Below, in pieces: positions 41,997 through 51,025 of a stretch of 64,000 bases of DNA. The stretch is from positions 310,001 to 374,000 of the forward strand of contig CAKVEC010000001.1 in NCBI GenBank assembly GCA_934728255.1, in the 5' to 3' direction. This stretch comes from an uncultured Bacteroidales bacterium. GTDB lineage: Bacteria; Bacteroidota; Bacteroidia; Bacteroidales; Paludibacteraceae. The first letter of the stretch is position 1. Each line of letters begins with the position of its first letter. The translations under genes were made by a program, and so were the position numbers. The notes beneath the pieces were generated by a model. It was not told the DNA's origin, made no database searches, and saw only the letters and a program-made list of their open reading frames with translations.

Positions 41997-44291
41997 ATGA
42001 ATATTGTAAGAAAGGAGATTACTCTCCCTGATGGTCGTGTAATCACATTGGAGACCGGAAAACTTGCCAAGCAGGCAGACGGTGCTGTGATGGCGACCAT
42101 CGGCAACACAATGGTGCTTGCCACTGTATGCAGCGCGAAAGACGCTGTGCCCGGTACGGATTTTATGCCGCTCACCGTGGAGTATAAAGAGAAATTTGCC
42201 AGTGCAGGTCGTTTCCCGGGTGGTTTCACCCGTCGCGAAGGCAAGGCATCGGACTACGAAATCCTGATTGCCCGCCTGATTGACCGTGCATTGCGCCCGT
42301 TGTTCCCTGCCAATTATCACGCAGAGACTTTCGTAAACGTTACTATGTATTCGGCTGACGGCGTGGATATGCCGGAGTCTATAGCAGGTCTGGCTGCCGG
42401 TGCAGCATTGGCATGCTCGGATATACCTTTTGAGGGACCTGTATCAGAGGTGCGTGTCGCTCGTGTCAATGGCAAGATGGTCATCAACCCGACCTTCGAG
42501 CAATGCGAACAGGCTGACCTCGAACTGATGGTCGCTGCTACCTACGACAACATTATGATGGTCGAGGGTGAGATGAAGGAGGTTCCGGAGTCGGTTATGC
42601 TCGAGGCTATCAAAGCCGCTCACGAGGCTATCAAGCCAGAGTGTTTGGCTATCAACGAGATGATGAAGGCTTACGGCAAAGAGACCAAGCGCGAATACTG
42701 CCACGAGGTGAACGACGACGAGTTGAAACAGGCTGTGCACGATTATAGTTACGCACGTGCGTACGCACAGGCTACTTCTGCCGACACCGACAAGCACCAC
42801 CGTGAGGAGATGTTTTCGCAGATTTGCGCTGATTTCAAGACCGACAAGGCTGACTATATGGCACAGCGTGCCGAAGCACTTGGTATCGACATCGATGAGG
42901 TTGCCGCTATGGTGGATCGTTACTACCACGATGTGGAGAAAGAGGCTATGCGCCGTGCCGTACTTGACGAGGGCAAGCGTTTGGACGGTCGTAAGACCAC
43001 CGACATCCGTCCTATCTGGTGCGAGGTTAGTCCGCTGCCTGGACCTCACGGTTCCAGTATATTCACTCGTGGTGAAACCCAGGCTCTGGCTACCGTTACG
43101 CTGGGTACCAGCCGTGATGAGAAGTTGGTGGACGAGGCACTCATCCAGGGTACCGACCGCTTCCTGCTTCACTATAATTTCCCGCCGTTTGCAACGGGCG
43201 AGGCCAAGGCTCAACGCGGTGTAGGCCGTCGTGAGATTGGACACGGAAACCTTGCTTGCCGTGCACTCAAGAATATGATTCCTGCCGATTTCCCCTATTG
43301 TGTGCGCGTGGTTTCGGATATTCTGGAGTCCAATGGGTCATCGTCTATGGCTACCGTTTGCGCCGGTACGCTCGCACTGATGGATGCCGGTGTACCTATC
43401 AAGAAACCCGTCAGCGGTATCGCTATGGGTATGATTTCCGAGTTGGTGGACGGCAAACTCAACTACAAGATTTTGAGCGATATCCTCGGCGATGAGGACC
43501 ACCTCGGTGATATGGACTTCAAGACCACGGGTACCCGCGACGGTCTGACCGCCTGCCAGATGGATATCAAGGTGGACGGTTTGAGTTATGAGGTGCTGGA
43601 GACCGCTCTTGCACAGGCTCATGAGGCACGTATGTATATCCTGGGCAAACTGCTCGAGACAATGCCCGAACCGCGCAAAGACCTCAAGCCGCAGGCTCCG
43701 CGTATTGTATCGTTCATTATCCCGAAAGATATGATCGGTGCCGTCATTGGTCCCGGCGGTAAGATTATCCAAGGTATTCAGGCAGAGACCGGTGCAGTCG
43801 TTTCGATTGACGAGATCGAAGAGGGCGGCAAGGTGGAAGTGGCTTCCAACAACAAAGAGGCTATGGATGCTGCTGTGGCTAAGATCAAGGCTATCGTGGC
43901 GCTGCCCGAAGTAGGCGAAGTATATGAGGCTACCGTCAAATCGATTATGCCGTATGGCTGCTTCGTTGAGTTTATGCCGGGTAAAGAGGGCTTGCTCCAT
44001 ATCTCGGAGATCGACTGGAAACGCTACGACACAATGGAGGAAACGGGTATCAAAGAGGGCGACAAGATTATGATCAAGTTGCTTGAGGTGGACGAGAAGA
44101 CGGGTAAGTTCCGTTTGAGTGCCAAGGCTCTCAAGGAGAAACCTGCTGATTACGTAGAGCCGGAGCGTCCCGCCCGTGCACCCCGTGGCGACCGTGGAGC
44201 GCGTCCTGAGCGCCGTGGTCCCCGTCCCGAGCACCACAACAATTTCCGCGACCCCGAAGCCGATGGCGCCCGTCTTGACCGCCGTCATTAA
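41997..44291 (+). CDS. pnp: Polynucleotide phosphorylase
   Basis: PNPase degrades RNA from the 3' end with phosphate and can add nucleotides in reverse. The 764-residue protein has two RNase PH domains (first from MNIVRKEITLPDGRVITLET; second from about 335, with PHGSSIFTRGETQALATVTL and the SNGSSSMATVCAGTLALMDA core). A KH domain (FIIPKDMIGAVIGPGGKII near 585), an S1 domain (GEVYEATVKSIMPYGCFVEF near 640) and an Arg/Pro-rich tail (RGARPERRGPRPEHHNN) follow. The ATG at 41997 is the family start. Confidence 0.97.
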   Translation: MNIVRKEITLPDGRVITLETGKLAKQADGAVMATIGNTMVLATVCSAKDAVPGTDFMPLTVEYKEKFASAGRFPGGFTRREGKASDYEILIARLIDRALRPLFPANYHAETFVNVTMYSADGVDMPESIAGLAAGAALACSDIPFEGPVSEVRVARVNGKMVINPTFEQCEQADLELMVAATYDNIMMVEGEMKEVPESVMLEAIKAAHEAIKPECLAINEMMKAYGKETKREYCHEVNDDELKQAVHDYSYARAYAQATSADTDKHHREEMFSQICADFKTDKADYMAQRAEALGIDIDEVAAMVDRYYHDVEKEAMRRAVLDEGKRLDGRKTTDIRPIWCEVSPLPGPHGSSIFTRGETQALATVTLGTSRDEKLVDEALIQGTDRFLLHYNFPPFATGEAKAQRGVGRREIGHGNLACRALKNMIPADFPYCVRVVSDILESNGSSSMATVCAGTLALMDAGVPIKKPVSGIAMGMISELVDGKLNYKILSDILGDEDHLGDMDFKTTGTRDGLTACQMDIKVDGLSYEVLETALAQAHEARMYILGKLLETMPEPRKDLKPQAPRIVSFIIPKDMIGAVIGPGGKIIQGIQAETGAVVSIDEIEEGGKVEVASNNKEAMDAAVAKIKAIVALPEVGEVYEATVKSIMPYGCFVEFMPGKEGLLHISEIDWKRYDTMEETGIKEGDKIMIKLLEVDEKTGKFRLSAKALKEKPADYVEPERPARAPRGDRGARPERRGPRPEHHNNFRDPEADGARLDRRH

Positions 44292-44326
44292 AATGGTTCA
44301 ACCTACAAATAGAGTAGGTGATATAC

Positions 44327-44361
44327 AAAAAGCAGGTTGCCAATCGGCAACCTGCTTTTTT
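44327..44361 (+). terminator. Terminator of pnp
   Basis: GCAGGTTGCC pairs perfectly with GGCAACCTGC around AATC, with an A-run before and six T after. Confidence 0.9.
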
Positions 44362-44405
44362 GTTTGTAATGATATAAGCGTATTGTTTTGTTCGTATTCT
44401 TACAC

Positions 44406-44438
44406 AGGTGGATGTCAGGTGGATAGCCTGTGGATGGC
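44406..44438. repeat. Three 11-bp units (CAGGTGGATGT type)
   Basis: CAGGTGGATGT, CAGGTGGATAG and CCTGTGGATGG stand in tandem just before the serine dehydratase stop codon. They match the complement of the array at 12172-12204 and the GGTGGATAG module of copy D. Confidence 0.8.
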
Positions 44439-44442
44439 TATG

Positions 44443-45639
44443 TTACATCTGGTGAAAATCGCGTGCTAATCCGCCTTCGCCTGTCTCTTTATATAGCGAA
44501 GGTAAGTCGTGTCCTGTCTGTTTCATTACTTCGACTACTTTATCGAACGACACACGGTGGCTGCCGTCTGTGAATGAAGAATACAAGTTTGCATCCAATG
44601 CCCGTGCTGCAGCGTAGGCATTGCGCTCGATGCAGGGTATCTGTACTAATCCGCAGACGGGGTCGCACGTCATACCTAAGTGGTGCTCCAATCCCATCTC
44701 GGCAGCATATTCTATTTGTGCTACCGACCCGCCAAATAGTTGTGTAGCGGCTGCAGAAGCCATAGCACAAGCCACACCAACTTCGCCTTGACAACCCACT
44801 TCTGCCCCCGATATAGAGGCATTACGCTTGACTATATCCCCAATCAAACCCGCTGTTGCTAATGCATGCAGGATTCGTTTTTCGCTGAAATTCCGGCTTT
44901 TCCACAGATGATACAGCACACCCGGCATTACACCACATGAACCGCACGTAGGAGCCGTAACAATCTTTCCGCCGCTGGCGTTCTCTTCTGCCACTGCTAA
45001 AGCATAAGCGAACACCAACCCGCGACTACGGATATTGTCTTTGTAACCGCTTGCCTTCACATAGTACATATTAGCCTTGCGACGAAGGTGCAACGATCCG
45101 GGCAGCACGCCTTCGGCATCCAAACCGCGCTCCACAGCCTCTACCATAGTGCGCCAAACGGTTCGCAGATAGTCCCAAATCTCTTTGCCTTCGCACTCCT
45201 CTACATACTCCCAATAGCCTTTTCCTTCAAACTCGCAATAGCGCATAATGTCAAGCAATGTTTGCTTGTCATATATGTCAGGAGTGTCGGGTTCTGTATA
45301 ATCGGGTGCCCCCAAGGCACCGCCTCCCACACTGTATATCAGCCATTTTCCAGTTTCCTTGTTTGCTGCATCGTATGCACGAAATTCCATTCCGTTTGGA
45401 TGGAAATCAAGGAATGTATGCGGTTCCCATAGTATTTGTATGCCGGGTATGGTGTCCATAATTGCCACATCCGTCATATGTCCGTGTCCGGTAGCCGCCA
45501 ATGAGCCATAGAGCGTAACTTCATAGTGGGCGGCATCGGGATGCTGGGCATAGAATATCTCTGCCGCCTTGCGTGGTCCCATAGTATGGCTGCTCGAAGG
45601 ACCATACCCGATACGATATATTTCCCGAATTGATTTCAC
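44443..45639 (-). CDS. sdaA: L-serine ammonia-lyase (iron-sulfur type)
   Basis: The enzyme deaminates L-serine to pyruvate and ammonia using a 4Fe-4S cluster. The 398-residue single-chain protein has GPSSSHTMGPRKAAEIF, then the cluster-region segments TAPTCGSCGVMPGVLYHLW, GCQGEVGVACAMASAA and GMTCDPVCGLVQIPCIERNA. It is shorter than the roughly 450-residue SdaA because the N-terminal beta domain is compact. The thioesterase gene lies just upstream on the same strand, with a TTTACAAA repeat in the 27-bp gap. Confidence 0.94.
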   Translation of the reverse strand: MKSIREIYRIGYGPSSSHTMGPRKAAEIFYAQHPDAAHYEVTLYGSLAATGHGHMTDVAIMDTIPGIQILWEPHTFLDFHPNGMEFRAYDAANKETGKWLIYSVGGGALGAPDYTEPDTPDIYDKQTLLDIMRYCEFEGKGYWEYVEECEGKEIWDYLRTVWRTMVEAVERGLDAEGVLPGSLHLRRKANMYYVKASGYKDNIRSRGLVFAYALAVAEENASGGKIVTAPTCGSCGVMPGVLYHLWKSRNFSEKRILHALATAGLIGDIVKRNASISGAEVGCQGEVGVACAMASAAATQLFGGSVAQIEYAAEMGLEHHLGMTCDPVCGLVQIPCIERNAYAAARALDANLYSSFTDGSHRVSFDKVVEVMKQTGHDLPSLYKETGEGGLARDFHQM

Positions 45640-45677
45640 AATTTACAGATTTACAAACTTACACATTTACAAATTGG
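45636..45677. repeat. TTTACAAA-type repeat between sdaA and thioesterase gene
   Basis: AATTTACAGATTTACAAAC followed by TTACACATTTACAAATT: four 8-base units with complementary outer ends. Confidence 0.75.
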
Positions 45678-46401
45678 AAATGGTTATCTTCGCCGTGCAG
45701 GCATTCTCCCCCGCTTCGTTCTTTTGGATATACTGCACGCCGTCAGGCATAATGAGGTAATGCGTCTTGAGCGGCAGCCCCATTTTGACCTCGCGCTGGT
45801 AGTTGATGTCGAGGCGCACACGCTTGCCTGCCCAGTCGGGACGATAGGCGTTGAGCATTGTTTCCAGATATTTGCACGAGTTGCAATGACGGTTGTAGTC
45901 CACATCGGAGTATTGCACGATATGCGGCACCACACCTGTTGGTTCTGCTATTGGCATAATACGTGCGGGGCGCACCATTTCCAATACCTCGCCGTCCACG
46001 TTGGAGGTGAAAACCTCGCGGTCGAACACATTCACAATCTCGCGCTTCTCAAGGTTCAGTACCGCCCATTGGCTTTTGCATATACCTATAAGGCGCAATT
46101 CACCATCCGTCTGCTTGAGGTAGAGACGGAAATCACGCGTGGAAATCATATGCGCATTCTGCTCGATCCATGTCTCGAAAACCATTGTCTCGCCGTGCGT
46201 GGGAAAATAGGTCATCTCCACCGACAGGCGTGTCAGAATCCATGTCAGTCCCTCAGGATAAAGGTATTTGATACCGAACCCGAGTTCGTCAGCCACGCGC
46301 CCTGCCGTCTCTAGCAGGTAGTTTTCCAATACATACAACCGCAACCGGCGATTGAAATCCACTTCCTGATACTTTATTTCGTATTCGTATTGATACTTCA
46401 T
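45667..46401 (-). CDS. Acyl-ACP thioesterase
   Basis: The 244-residue product has the two hot-dog domains of the FatA/FatB-like family, which releases fatty acids from acyl carrier protein. The first starts YEYEIKYQEVDFNRRLRLYV. The second carries the catalytic-site stretch YSDVDYNRHCNSCKYLETML, with the His and Asn/Cys near the positions used in plant enzymes. Bacterial members occur in many anaerobes and help set chain length or branched fatty acid release. Downstream of the S9 peptidase gene, with an 8-bp repeat hairpin in the gap. Confidence 0.92.
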   Translation of the reverse strand: MKYQYEYEIKYQEVDFNRRLRLYVLENYLLETAGRVADELGFGIKYLYPEGLTWILTRLSVEMTYFPTHGETMVFETWIEQNAHMISTRDFRLYLKQTDGELRLIGICKSQWAVLNLEKREIVNVFDREVFTSNVDGEVLEMVRPARIMPIAEPTGVVPHIVQYSDVDYNRHCNSCKYLETMLNAYRPDWAGKRVRLDINYQREVKMGLPLKTHYLIMPDGVQYIQKNEAGENACTAKITISNL

Positions 46402-46403
46402 AG

Positions 46404-46485
46404 GATAATTTGTAAATTTGTAAGTGTGTAAATTTGTAAATTTGTAAACGCATCAATTTACACATTTACAAATTTACAAATTCTC
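46404..46485. repeat. Large TTTACAAA octamer array forming an inverted repeat
   Basis: GTAAATTT units on the left and TTTACAAA units on the right give a long imperfect hairpin centred on CGCATCA. It fills the gap between the S9 peptidase and thioesterase genes. Confidence 0.85.
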
Positions 46486-46487
46486 TC

Positions 46488-48605
46488 TTATTTCAGCCAC
46501 TTGTCAAGCCAGTCGAAGAATGTGCGTTGCCAGAGGATGCCGTTCTGCGGTTGGAGCACCCAGTGGTTTTCATCGGGGAATATAAGCAATTCGGCGGGAA
46601 CACCGCGCATTTTGGCTGCGTCAAAAGCCGCCATTGCCTGATTGGCAAGGATACGGTAGTCTTTCTCGCCGTGAATACAGAGAATAGGCGTGTCCCATTT
46701 ATCTACAAACCGGTGCGGCGAGTTGGCAAACGTGCGCTGTGCTATGGCGTTGTCTTTGTCCCAGTATGCACCGCCCATATCCCAGTTGGCAAACCATTTC
46801 TCCTCGGTCTCGAGGTACTGCATCTCCATATTGAATATGCCGTCGTGGGCGATAAACGCTTTGAAACGATGGTCGTGGTGTCCCGCTATCCAATAGACGC
46901 TATAGCCGCCGAATGATGCCCCGACGCACCCGAGACGGTCTTTGTCTGCATTGGGCGAATGGGCTACAAACTCGTCAATGGCGGTGAAGTAGTCTCGCAT
47001 ACACTGTCCGCCGTAGTCGCCACTGATCTCCTCGTTCCATTCTTTGCCGAAACCGGGCAAGCCACGCCGGTTCGGTGCTACAATGATATAGTCGTTGGCT
47101 GCCATCATCATAAAGTTCCAGCGGAAACTCCAAAACTGGCTGACGGGCGACTGTGGACCGCCCTCGCAGTAGAGCAGGGTGGGGTATTTCTTGTTCGGGT
47201 CGAAATGCGGAGGGTAGATAATCCAAGTGAGCATCTGTTTGCCGTCGGTGGTCGTCTGCCAGCGCGGCTCCACACGTCCCATCTCTATCTGGTCATAGAT
47301 ATTTTTGTTCTCGAAGGTCAGTTGGTTCAATTCGCATTGTGCATTGTCCAGTGTGAATTGGAAAATCTCGTTTGCCTCGCGCATTGAGTGGCGCAGGCAG
47401 ATATAGGTGTTGCCGATGTTTCCGCAGGGATCGTAGTCGTACTGCCCATCGGGTGTCAGTTGGCTGATTGTGCATTGTGCATTGTTCATTGTGCATTGAT
47501 ACACCCGCTCCGTAGCGTGCCAAACGGCATTAAAGACGATGGTGCTGTCGTCTTTCCAGTAGTACGAATCCACATTGGTGTCCAACCCGCGGCTGGCAAA
47601 GATTTTTTCTCCTGTGGTGCGGTTCATAATGAAAAGGCGGTTCTCGTCGCTCTCGTATCCGTCGCGCTCCATACTCTGCCAGGCGATATATCGCCCGTCG
47701 GGCGAATAAGCGGGATTGGTATCATAGCCTTTGTTGTCCTCGGTAATATCCTTGTGTGTACGTGTACACACATCATAGATGTATATATCCGAGTTGGTCG
47801 AGAGAGCATAGTCAAGCCCTGTTTTTTTGCGGCAGGTGTAGGCTATCTCCGAGCCGTCGGGGCTCCACGCCCATTGTTCCACACCGCCGAAAGGCTTCAT
47901 CGGGCTTTCATAAGGGGTGCCCTCCAAAAGGTTGATGACATCTGTTACTTTCAGTTGCTTGTCCACCAGGTTTTCTTCGTCCAACTGCGCCAGAAACGGC
48001 TGCGGTGCGCTCTCCGTCCACTCGTCCCAATGCTTGTACATTAGGTCGGTTATCACACGCCCGGTGGCTTTGTCCAAATCAGGATAGCGGTCGGCGGTGG
48101 TCTCTATGGTTTTTACCTGTGCCGCCAGCAATATCTGCGAGTTGTCGGGCGAGAGCAGAAAACCCTCAATATCTTTGTCAAAGCCGGTCAGGCAGATGTC
48201 TTCGGTGCGTTGCCCCGCACGGCGCACGTGGAAATAGAGTTTGCCGCCCTTCAGATAGGCGAGTTGCCCCTCCTTTGTCCAGGCGGGAGACGAACCGACA
48301 AATTCGTCTTCTTGCTCCAATTGACCGTTTTTCAAGTTGCAAATGCGTATCCATGTCGTGGAGCGGTTTTCGGGTACGCTATAGTAACTGACGGTGTAGG
48401 CAATGCGCTGATTGTCTGCGTCTATAGCCACATTGCCGATACGTCCCATTGCCCATAGTGCTTCGGGGGTGAGACGTCCGCCCTCAATGGTAATCTGTGG
48501 TTTTGTAATCGGTTCTTTCTCCTCTGCGGTATCTTTTGCGCAAGATGCCGCCAATAAGGCAATTCCTGCCATAAGCCATACTTTTAGTTTCATACTTCGT
48601 TTCAT
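46488..48605 (-). CDS. S9-family prolyl oligopeptidase-like lipoprotein
   Basis: The 705-residue product has a lipoprotein signal ending in LLAASC (Cys22 from ATG 48605, or Cys18 from ATG 48593). Residues 50-440 are a beta-propeller (SPDGSEIAY, SPDGRYIAW). The alpha/beta-hydrolase domain follows, with nucleophile Ser in GASFGGY near 565, Asp in IHGEKDY and His in DENHWVL. It is similar to DPP5-type dipeptidyl peptidases that feed asaccharolytic Bacteroidales, probably on the periplasmic side. The propeller carries two heptamer-repeat insertions, encoding YQCTMNNAQCTIS and TLDNAQCELNQ. The promoter lies only 12 bp before ATG 48605, so the true start may be 48593. Confidence 0.92.
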   Translation of the reverse strand: MKRSMKLKVWLMAGIALLAASCAKDTAEEKEPITKPQITIEGGRLTPEALWAMGRIGNVAIDADNQRIAYTVSYYSVPENRSTTWIRICNLKNGQLEQEDEFVGSSPAWTKEGQLAYLKGGKLYFHVRRAGQRTEDICLTGFDKDIEGFLLSPDNSQILLAAQVKTIETTADRYPDLDKATGRVITDLMYKHWDEWTESAPQPFLAQLDEENLVDKQLKVTDVINLLEGTPYESPMKPFGGVEQWAWSPDGSEIAYTCRKKTGLDYALSTNSDIYIYDVCTRTHKDITEDNKGYDTNPAYSPDGRYIAWQSMERDGYESDENRLFIMNRTTGEKIFASRGLDTNVDSYYWKDDSTIVFNAVWHATERVYQCTMNNAQCTISQLTPDGQYDYDPCGNIGNTYICLRHSMREANEIFQFTLDNAQCELNQLTFENKNIYDQIEMGRVEPRWQTTTDGKQMLTWIIYPPHFDPNKKYPTLLYCEGGPQSPVSQFWSFRWNFMMMAANDYIIVAPNRRGLPGFGKEWNEEISGDYGGQCMRDYFTAIDEFVAHSPNADKDRLGCVGASFGGYSVYWIAGHHDHRFKAFIAHDGIFNMEMQYLETEEKWFANWDMGGAYWDKDNAIAQRTFANSPHRFVDKWDTPILCIHGEKDYRILANQAMAAFDAAKMRGVPAELLIFPDENHWVLQPQNGILWQRTFFDWLDKWLK
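47467..47494. repeat. Four ATTGTGC heptamers inside the S9 peptidase gene
   Basis: ATTGTGC units (one ATTGTTC) on the plus strand encode CTMNNAQCTI in the minus-strand gene. A degenerate second set lies at 47335-47362 and encodes LDNAQCELN. Confidence 0.9.
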
Positions 48606-48616
48606 AAAATTGCCTG

Positions 48617-48648
48617 CAAAGATACAAAAATATCCGCACCTGTGCAAA
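48617..48648 (-). promoter_or_regulatory. Bacteroidetes-type promoter for the S9 peptidase gene
   Basis: TTTG (48648-48645), a 20-bp spacer and TATCTTTG (48624-48617) on the minus strand match the consensus. Confidence 0.8.
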
Positions 48649-48685
48649 TCCACTTCACTTTCGCAACCGCAAAATACTCTCCCCA

Positions 48686-48835
48686 AATATGCACTTTATG
48701 CAATTCCGTTACCTCGTAATACCAATTACGTAGAAAGGACGTAGAAAGGACGTAGAAAGAATAGGCTTTTCTCTATAGGATAAGCCTACCTTTTATACAG
48801 TTTATGCACTATGCATAGTGCATAAACTGTATAGA
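48686..48835 (+). repeat. Modular 11-bp element, copy B
   Basis: Left edge TATGCACTTTATGCAATTCC, then AATTACG and units TAGAAAGGACG (twice), TAGAAAGAATA, GGCTTTTCTCT and ATAGGATAAGC. It runs into a 40-bp perfect palindrome. The rest of the gap to the tex stop (48836-48901) shows two 11-base GGTGATT units and nothing else. Confidence 0.9.
48794..48833. repeat. Perfect 40-bp palindrome
   Basis: Twenty bases beginning TATACAGTTTATGC are followed directly by their exact complement, without a loop. It lies at the distal edge of element copy B, where copies A and C have only one arm-like GTGCATAAA stretch. Confidence 0.95.
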
Positions 48836-48901
48836 TTTCGTGGTTATCTCGCTTTCGTGCTGACAACCAATAGGTGATTAATTGGTGATTCTCCCGATAG
48901 A

Positions 48902-51025
48902 CTATACTTGTTTGAGGGATAGTTGGATGCGATTGCGGGTGTGGTCGATAGCAATGACGCGGACGCGGACATACCGATGGAGGCTGACCACATCGGAGGG
49001 ATTGGTAATGCGTCGGTCTGCCATCTCGGAGATATGTATCAGTCCGTCTTTATGAATGCCCAAATCAACAAAAGCCCCGAAATTGGAGATATTGGTTACA
49101 ATACCCGGCAACACCATTCCCACTTGCAGGTCGTCGATGGTATGCACCGACTCATCGAAATGAAATTCTTCAATTTCCGTGCGTGGGTCGCGACTTGGCT
49201 TCTCCAATTCGTGCAAAATGTCAGTCAAAGTAGGAAGTCCCACCTCCTGGGATATATACTTTTGCAGATTGATTTGTTTGCGCAAATCAGCATTGTGCAT
49301 CAGGTCGCTTACTGTGCAGCCGAGGTCGTGCGCCATTTGCTCCACTAAGCGGTATCGCTCAGGGTGTACCGCCGAGTTGTCAAGCAGCATATCGGAAGCA
49401 GTAACACGCAAGAAACCTGCAGCCTGCTCGAAAGTCTTGGCACCCATCTTGGGAACTTGTAGCAATGCTTTCCGATTGGGAAATGCACCATGTTCGGCTC
49501 GATAATCCACAATGTTTTGTGCCAATGTAGGTCCGAGACCTGAAATATAAGTCAGCAGGTGTCGGCTGGCTGTATTTACGTCCACGCCCACGTGGTTCAC
49601 CACGCTCTCTACAGTCTGTTGCAGGCTTTCTTTAAGGCGCGTTTGATCCACATCGTGCTGGTATTGCCCCACACCGATGGATTTCGGGTCAATCTTTACC
49701 AATTCTGCCAGCGGATCCATCAAACGGCGTCCGATACTCACCGCCCCGCGTACCGTAACATCCTCATTGGGAAACTCTTCGCGGGCTAACTTGCTTGCCG
49801 AATAGACCGATGCGCCGTTTTCGCTCACTACGAATACTTGCGGACGCTCCTCCTGCGGCAGTTGTTTGAGGGCTAATTGCGTCATCTGCTCTGCCTCACG
49901 GCTTGCCGTACCATTGCCGATGGCGATGGCTTCAATATGATGTTCTTGAATGAGTTTCGCCAGTATGGCGGGTGATTCTACGTTGTTGACATATATTACG
50001 CTGTGCATTACAAGGTCGCCCTGCGGGGTGAGAACCACCAACTTGCAGCCCGTGCGGAAACCGGGGTCGAGTGCCAGTACACGCTTTTGACCAAGGGGGG
50101 AGTCAAGGAGCAACTGGCGCAGGTTGTTGGCAAAGACGCGTATCGCCTCGGTGTCGGCTTTTTCTTTGGAGAGGGCGGCATACTCGGTTTCGATAGATGG
50201 TTTGAGCAGACGCTTGTAACTATCTTCCATTGCCAGTTCCACTTGATAAGCGGCATCGTTGCGCGAATGAAGGAACAGGTGCGCCAACTTGTCCAAACAT
50301 TTCTCATAGTCGGGCGAAATATCCATGCGGATAAAACCTTCTTTCTCTGCACGGCGTATGGCTAACAATCGATGCGAGGAGATACGTTTGAGCGGTTCAC
50401 TGACAGCGAAATAGTCTTTGTAGTTCTGCGCCTCGGGGGAGTCGGCTTTGGCCTTTACCACTTTTGTTGTCAGCAGGGCGGTATAACCGAACTCGCGGCG
50501 GATAGCATTTCGGGCACGCTCGTCCTCGGAAATCCATTGGGCGATAATGTCGCGTGCACCTTGCAGGGCTTCTGCTGCAGATGGCACTTCCTTTTTGATG
50601 TAATGTTTTGCCCAACCTTGTACATCTCCGTTCTTTTGCGCCATCAGTTGCTTTGCCAATGGTTCCAAACCACGCTCGATGGCAATGTCTGCACGGGTCT
50701 TGCGGTGCGGCTTGTATGGAAGGTAGATGTCTTCCAGTTCGGTAGCATTCCAGCACGCGTCTATGCGTTGTTGCAGTTCGGGTGTCAGTTTGCCCTGTTC
50801 TTCAATGGTGGAAAGAATGGTTTGCTTGCGGTCGGTAAGGTCTTGCAGACGGGTGTATTCGGTTTGTATGGCACCTATCTGCACCTCGTCAAGCGAACCT
50901 GTTTTTTCTTTGCGGTAGCGGGCTATAAACGGAATGGTCGCTTTCTCATCGAGAAGGGCGATAGTAGCAGCCACCTGCTTTTCGCTAATGGAGAGAACTG
51001 GCGATATGAGTTGTGCAAAATTCAT
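48902..51025 (-). CDS. tex: Tex-family RNA-binding transcription accessory protein
   Basis: The 707-residue protein has the Tex arrangement: N-terminal helical HTH region (IARYRKEKTGSLDEVQIGAI), a YqgF/RNase H-like domain (ALDPGFRTGCKLVVLTPQGD near 325), helix-hairpin-helix motifs (YISGLGPTLAQNIVDYRAEHG near 500) and a C-terminal S1 domain (GMVLPGIVTNISNFGAFVDL). Tex binds nucleic acids and influences transcription and RNA turnover. Its ATG overlaps the HAD gene stop by one base, so it is the last gene of the porE-thyA-folA-HAD-tex run. Confidence 0.95.
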   Translation of the reverse strand: MNFAQLISPVLSISEKQVAATIALLDEKATIPFIARYRKEKTGSLDEVQIGAIQTEYTRLQDLTDRKQTILSTIEEQGKLTPELQQRIDACWNATELEDIYLPYKPHRKTRADIAIERGLEPLAKQLMAQKNGDVQGWAKHYIKKEVPSAAEALQGARDIIAQWISEDERARNAIRREFGYTALLTTKVVKAKADSPEAQNYKDYFAVSEPLKRISSHRLLAIRRAEKEGFIRMDISPDYEKCLDKLAHLFLHSRNDAAYQVELAMEDSYKRLLKPSIETEYAALSKEKADTEAIRVFANNLRQLLLDSPLGQKRVLALDPGFRTGCKLVVLTPQGDLVMHSVIYVNNVESPAILAKLIQEHHIEAIAIGNGTASREAEQMTQLALKQLPQEERPQVFVVSENGASVYSASKLAREEFPNEDVTVRGAVSIGRRLMDPLAELVKIDPKSIGVGQYQHDVDQTRLKESLQQTVESVVNHVGVDVNTASRHLLTYISGLGPTLAQNIVDYRAEHGAFPNRKALLQVPKMGAKTFEQAAGFLRVTASDMLLDNSAVHPERYRLVEQMAHDLGCTVSDLMHNADLRKQINLQKYISQEVGLPTLTDILHELEKPSRDPRTEIEEFHFDESVHTIDDLQVGMVLPGIVTNISNFGAFVDLGIHKDGLIHISEMADRRITNPSDVVSLHRYVRVRVIAIDHTRNRIQLSLKQV

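Noticed and set aside
43338..44288. Long antisense open frames over pnp (also 42444-43244)
   Set aside because: They mirror the conserved pnp sequence with its codon bias and have no domain or start signal of their own.
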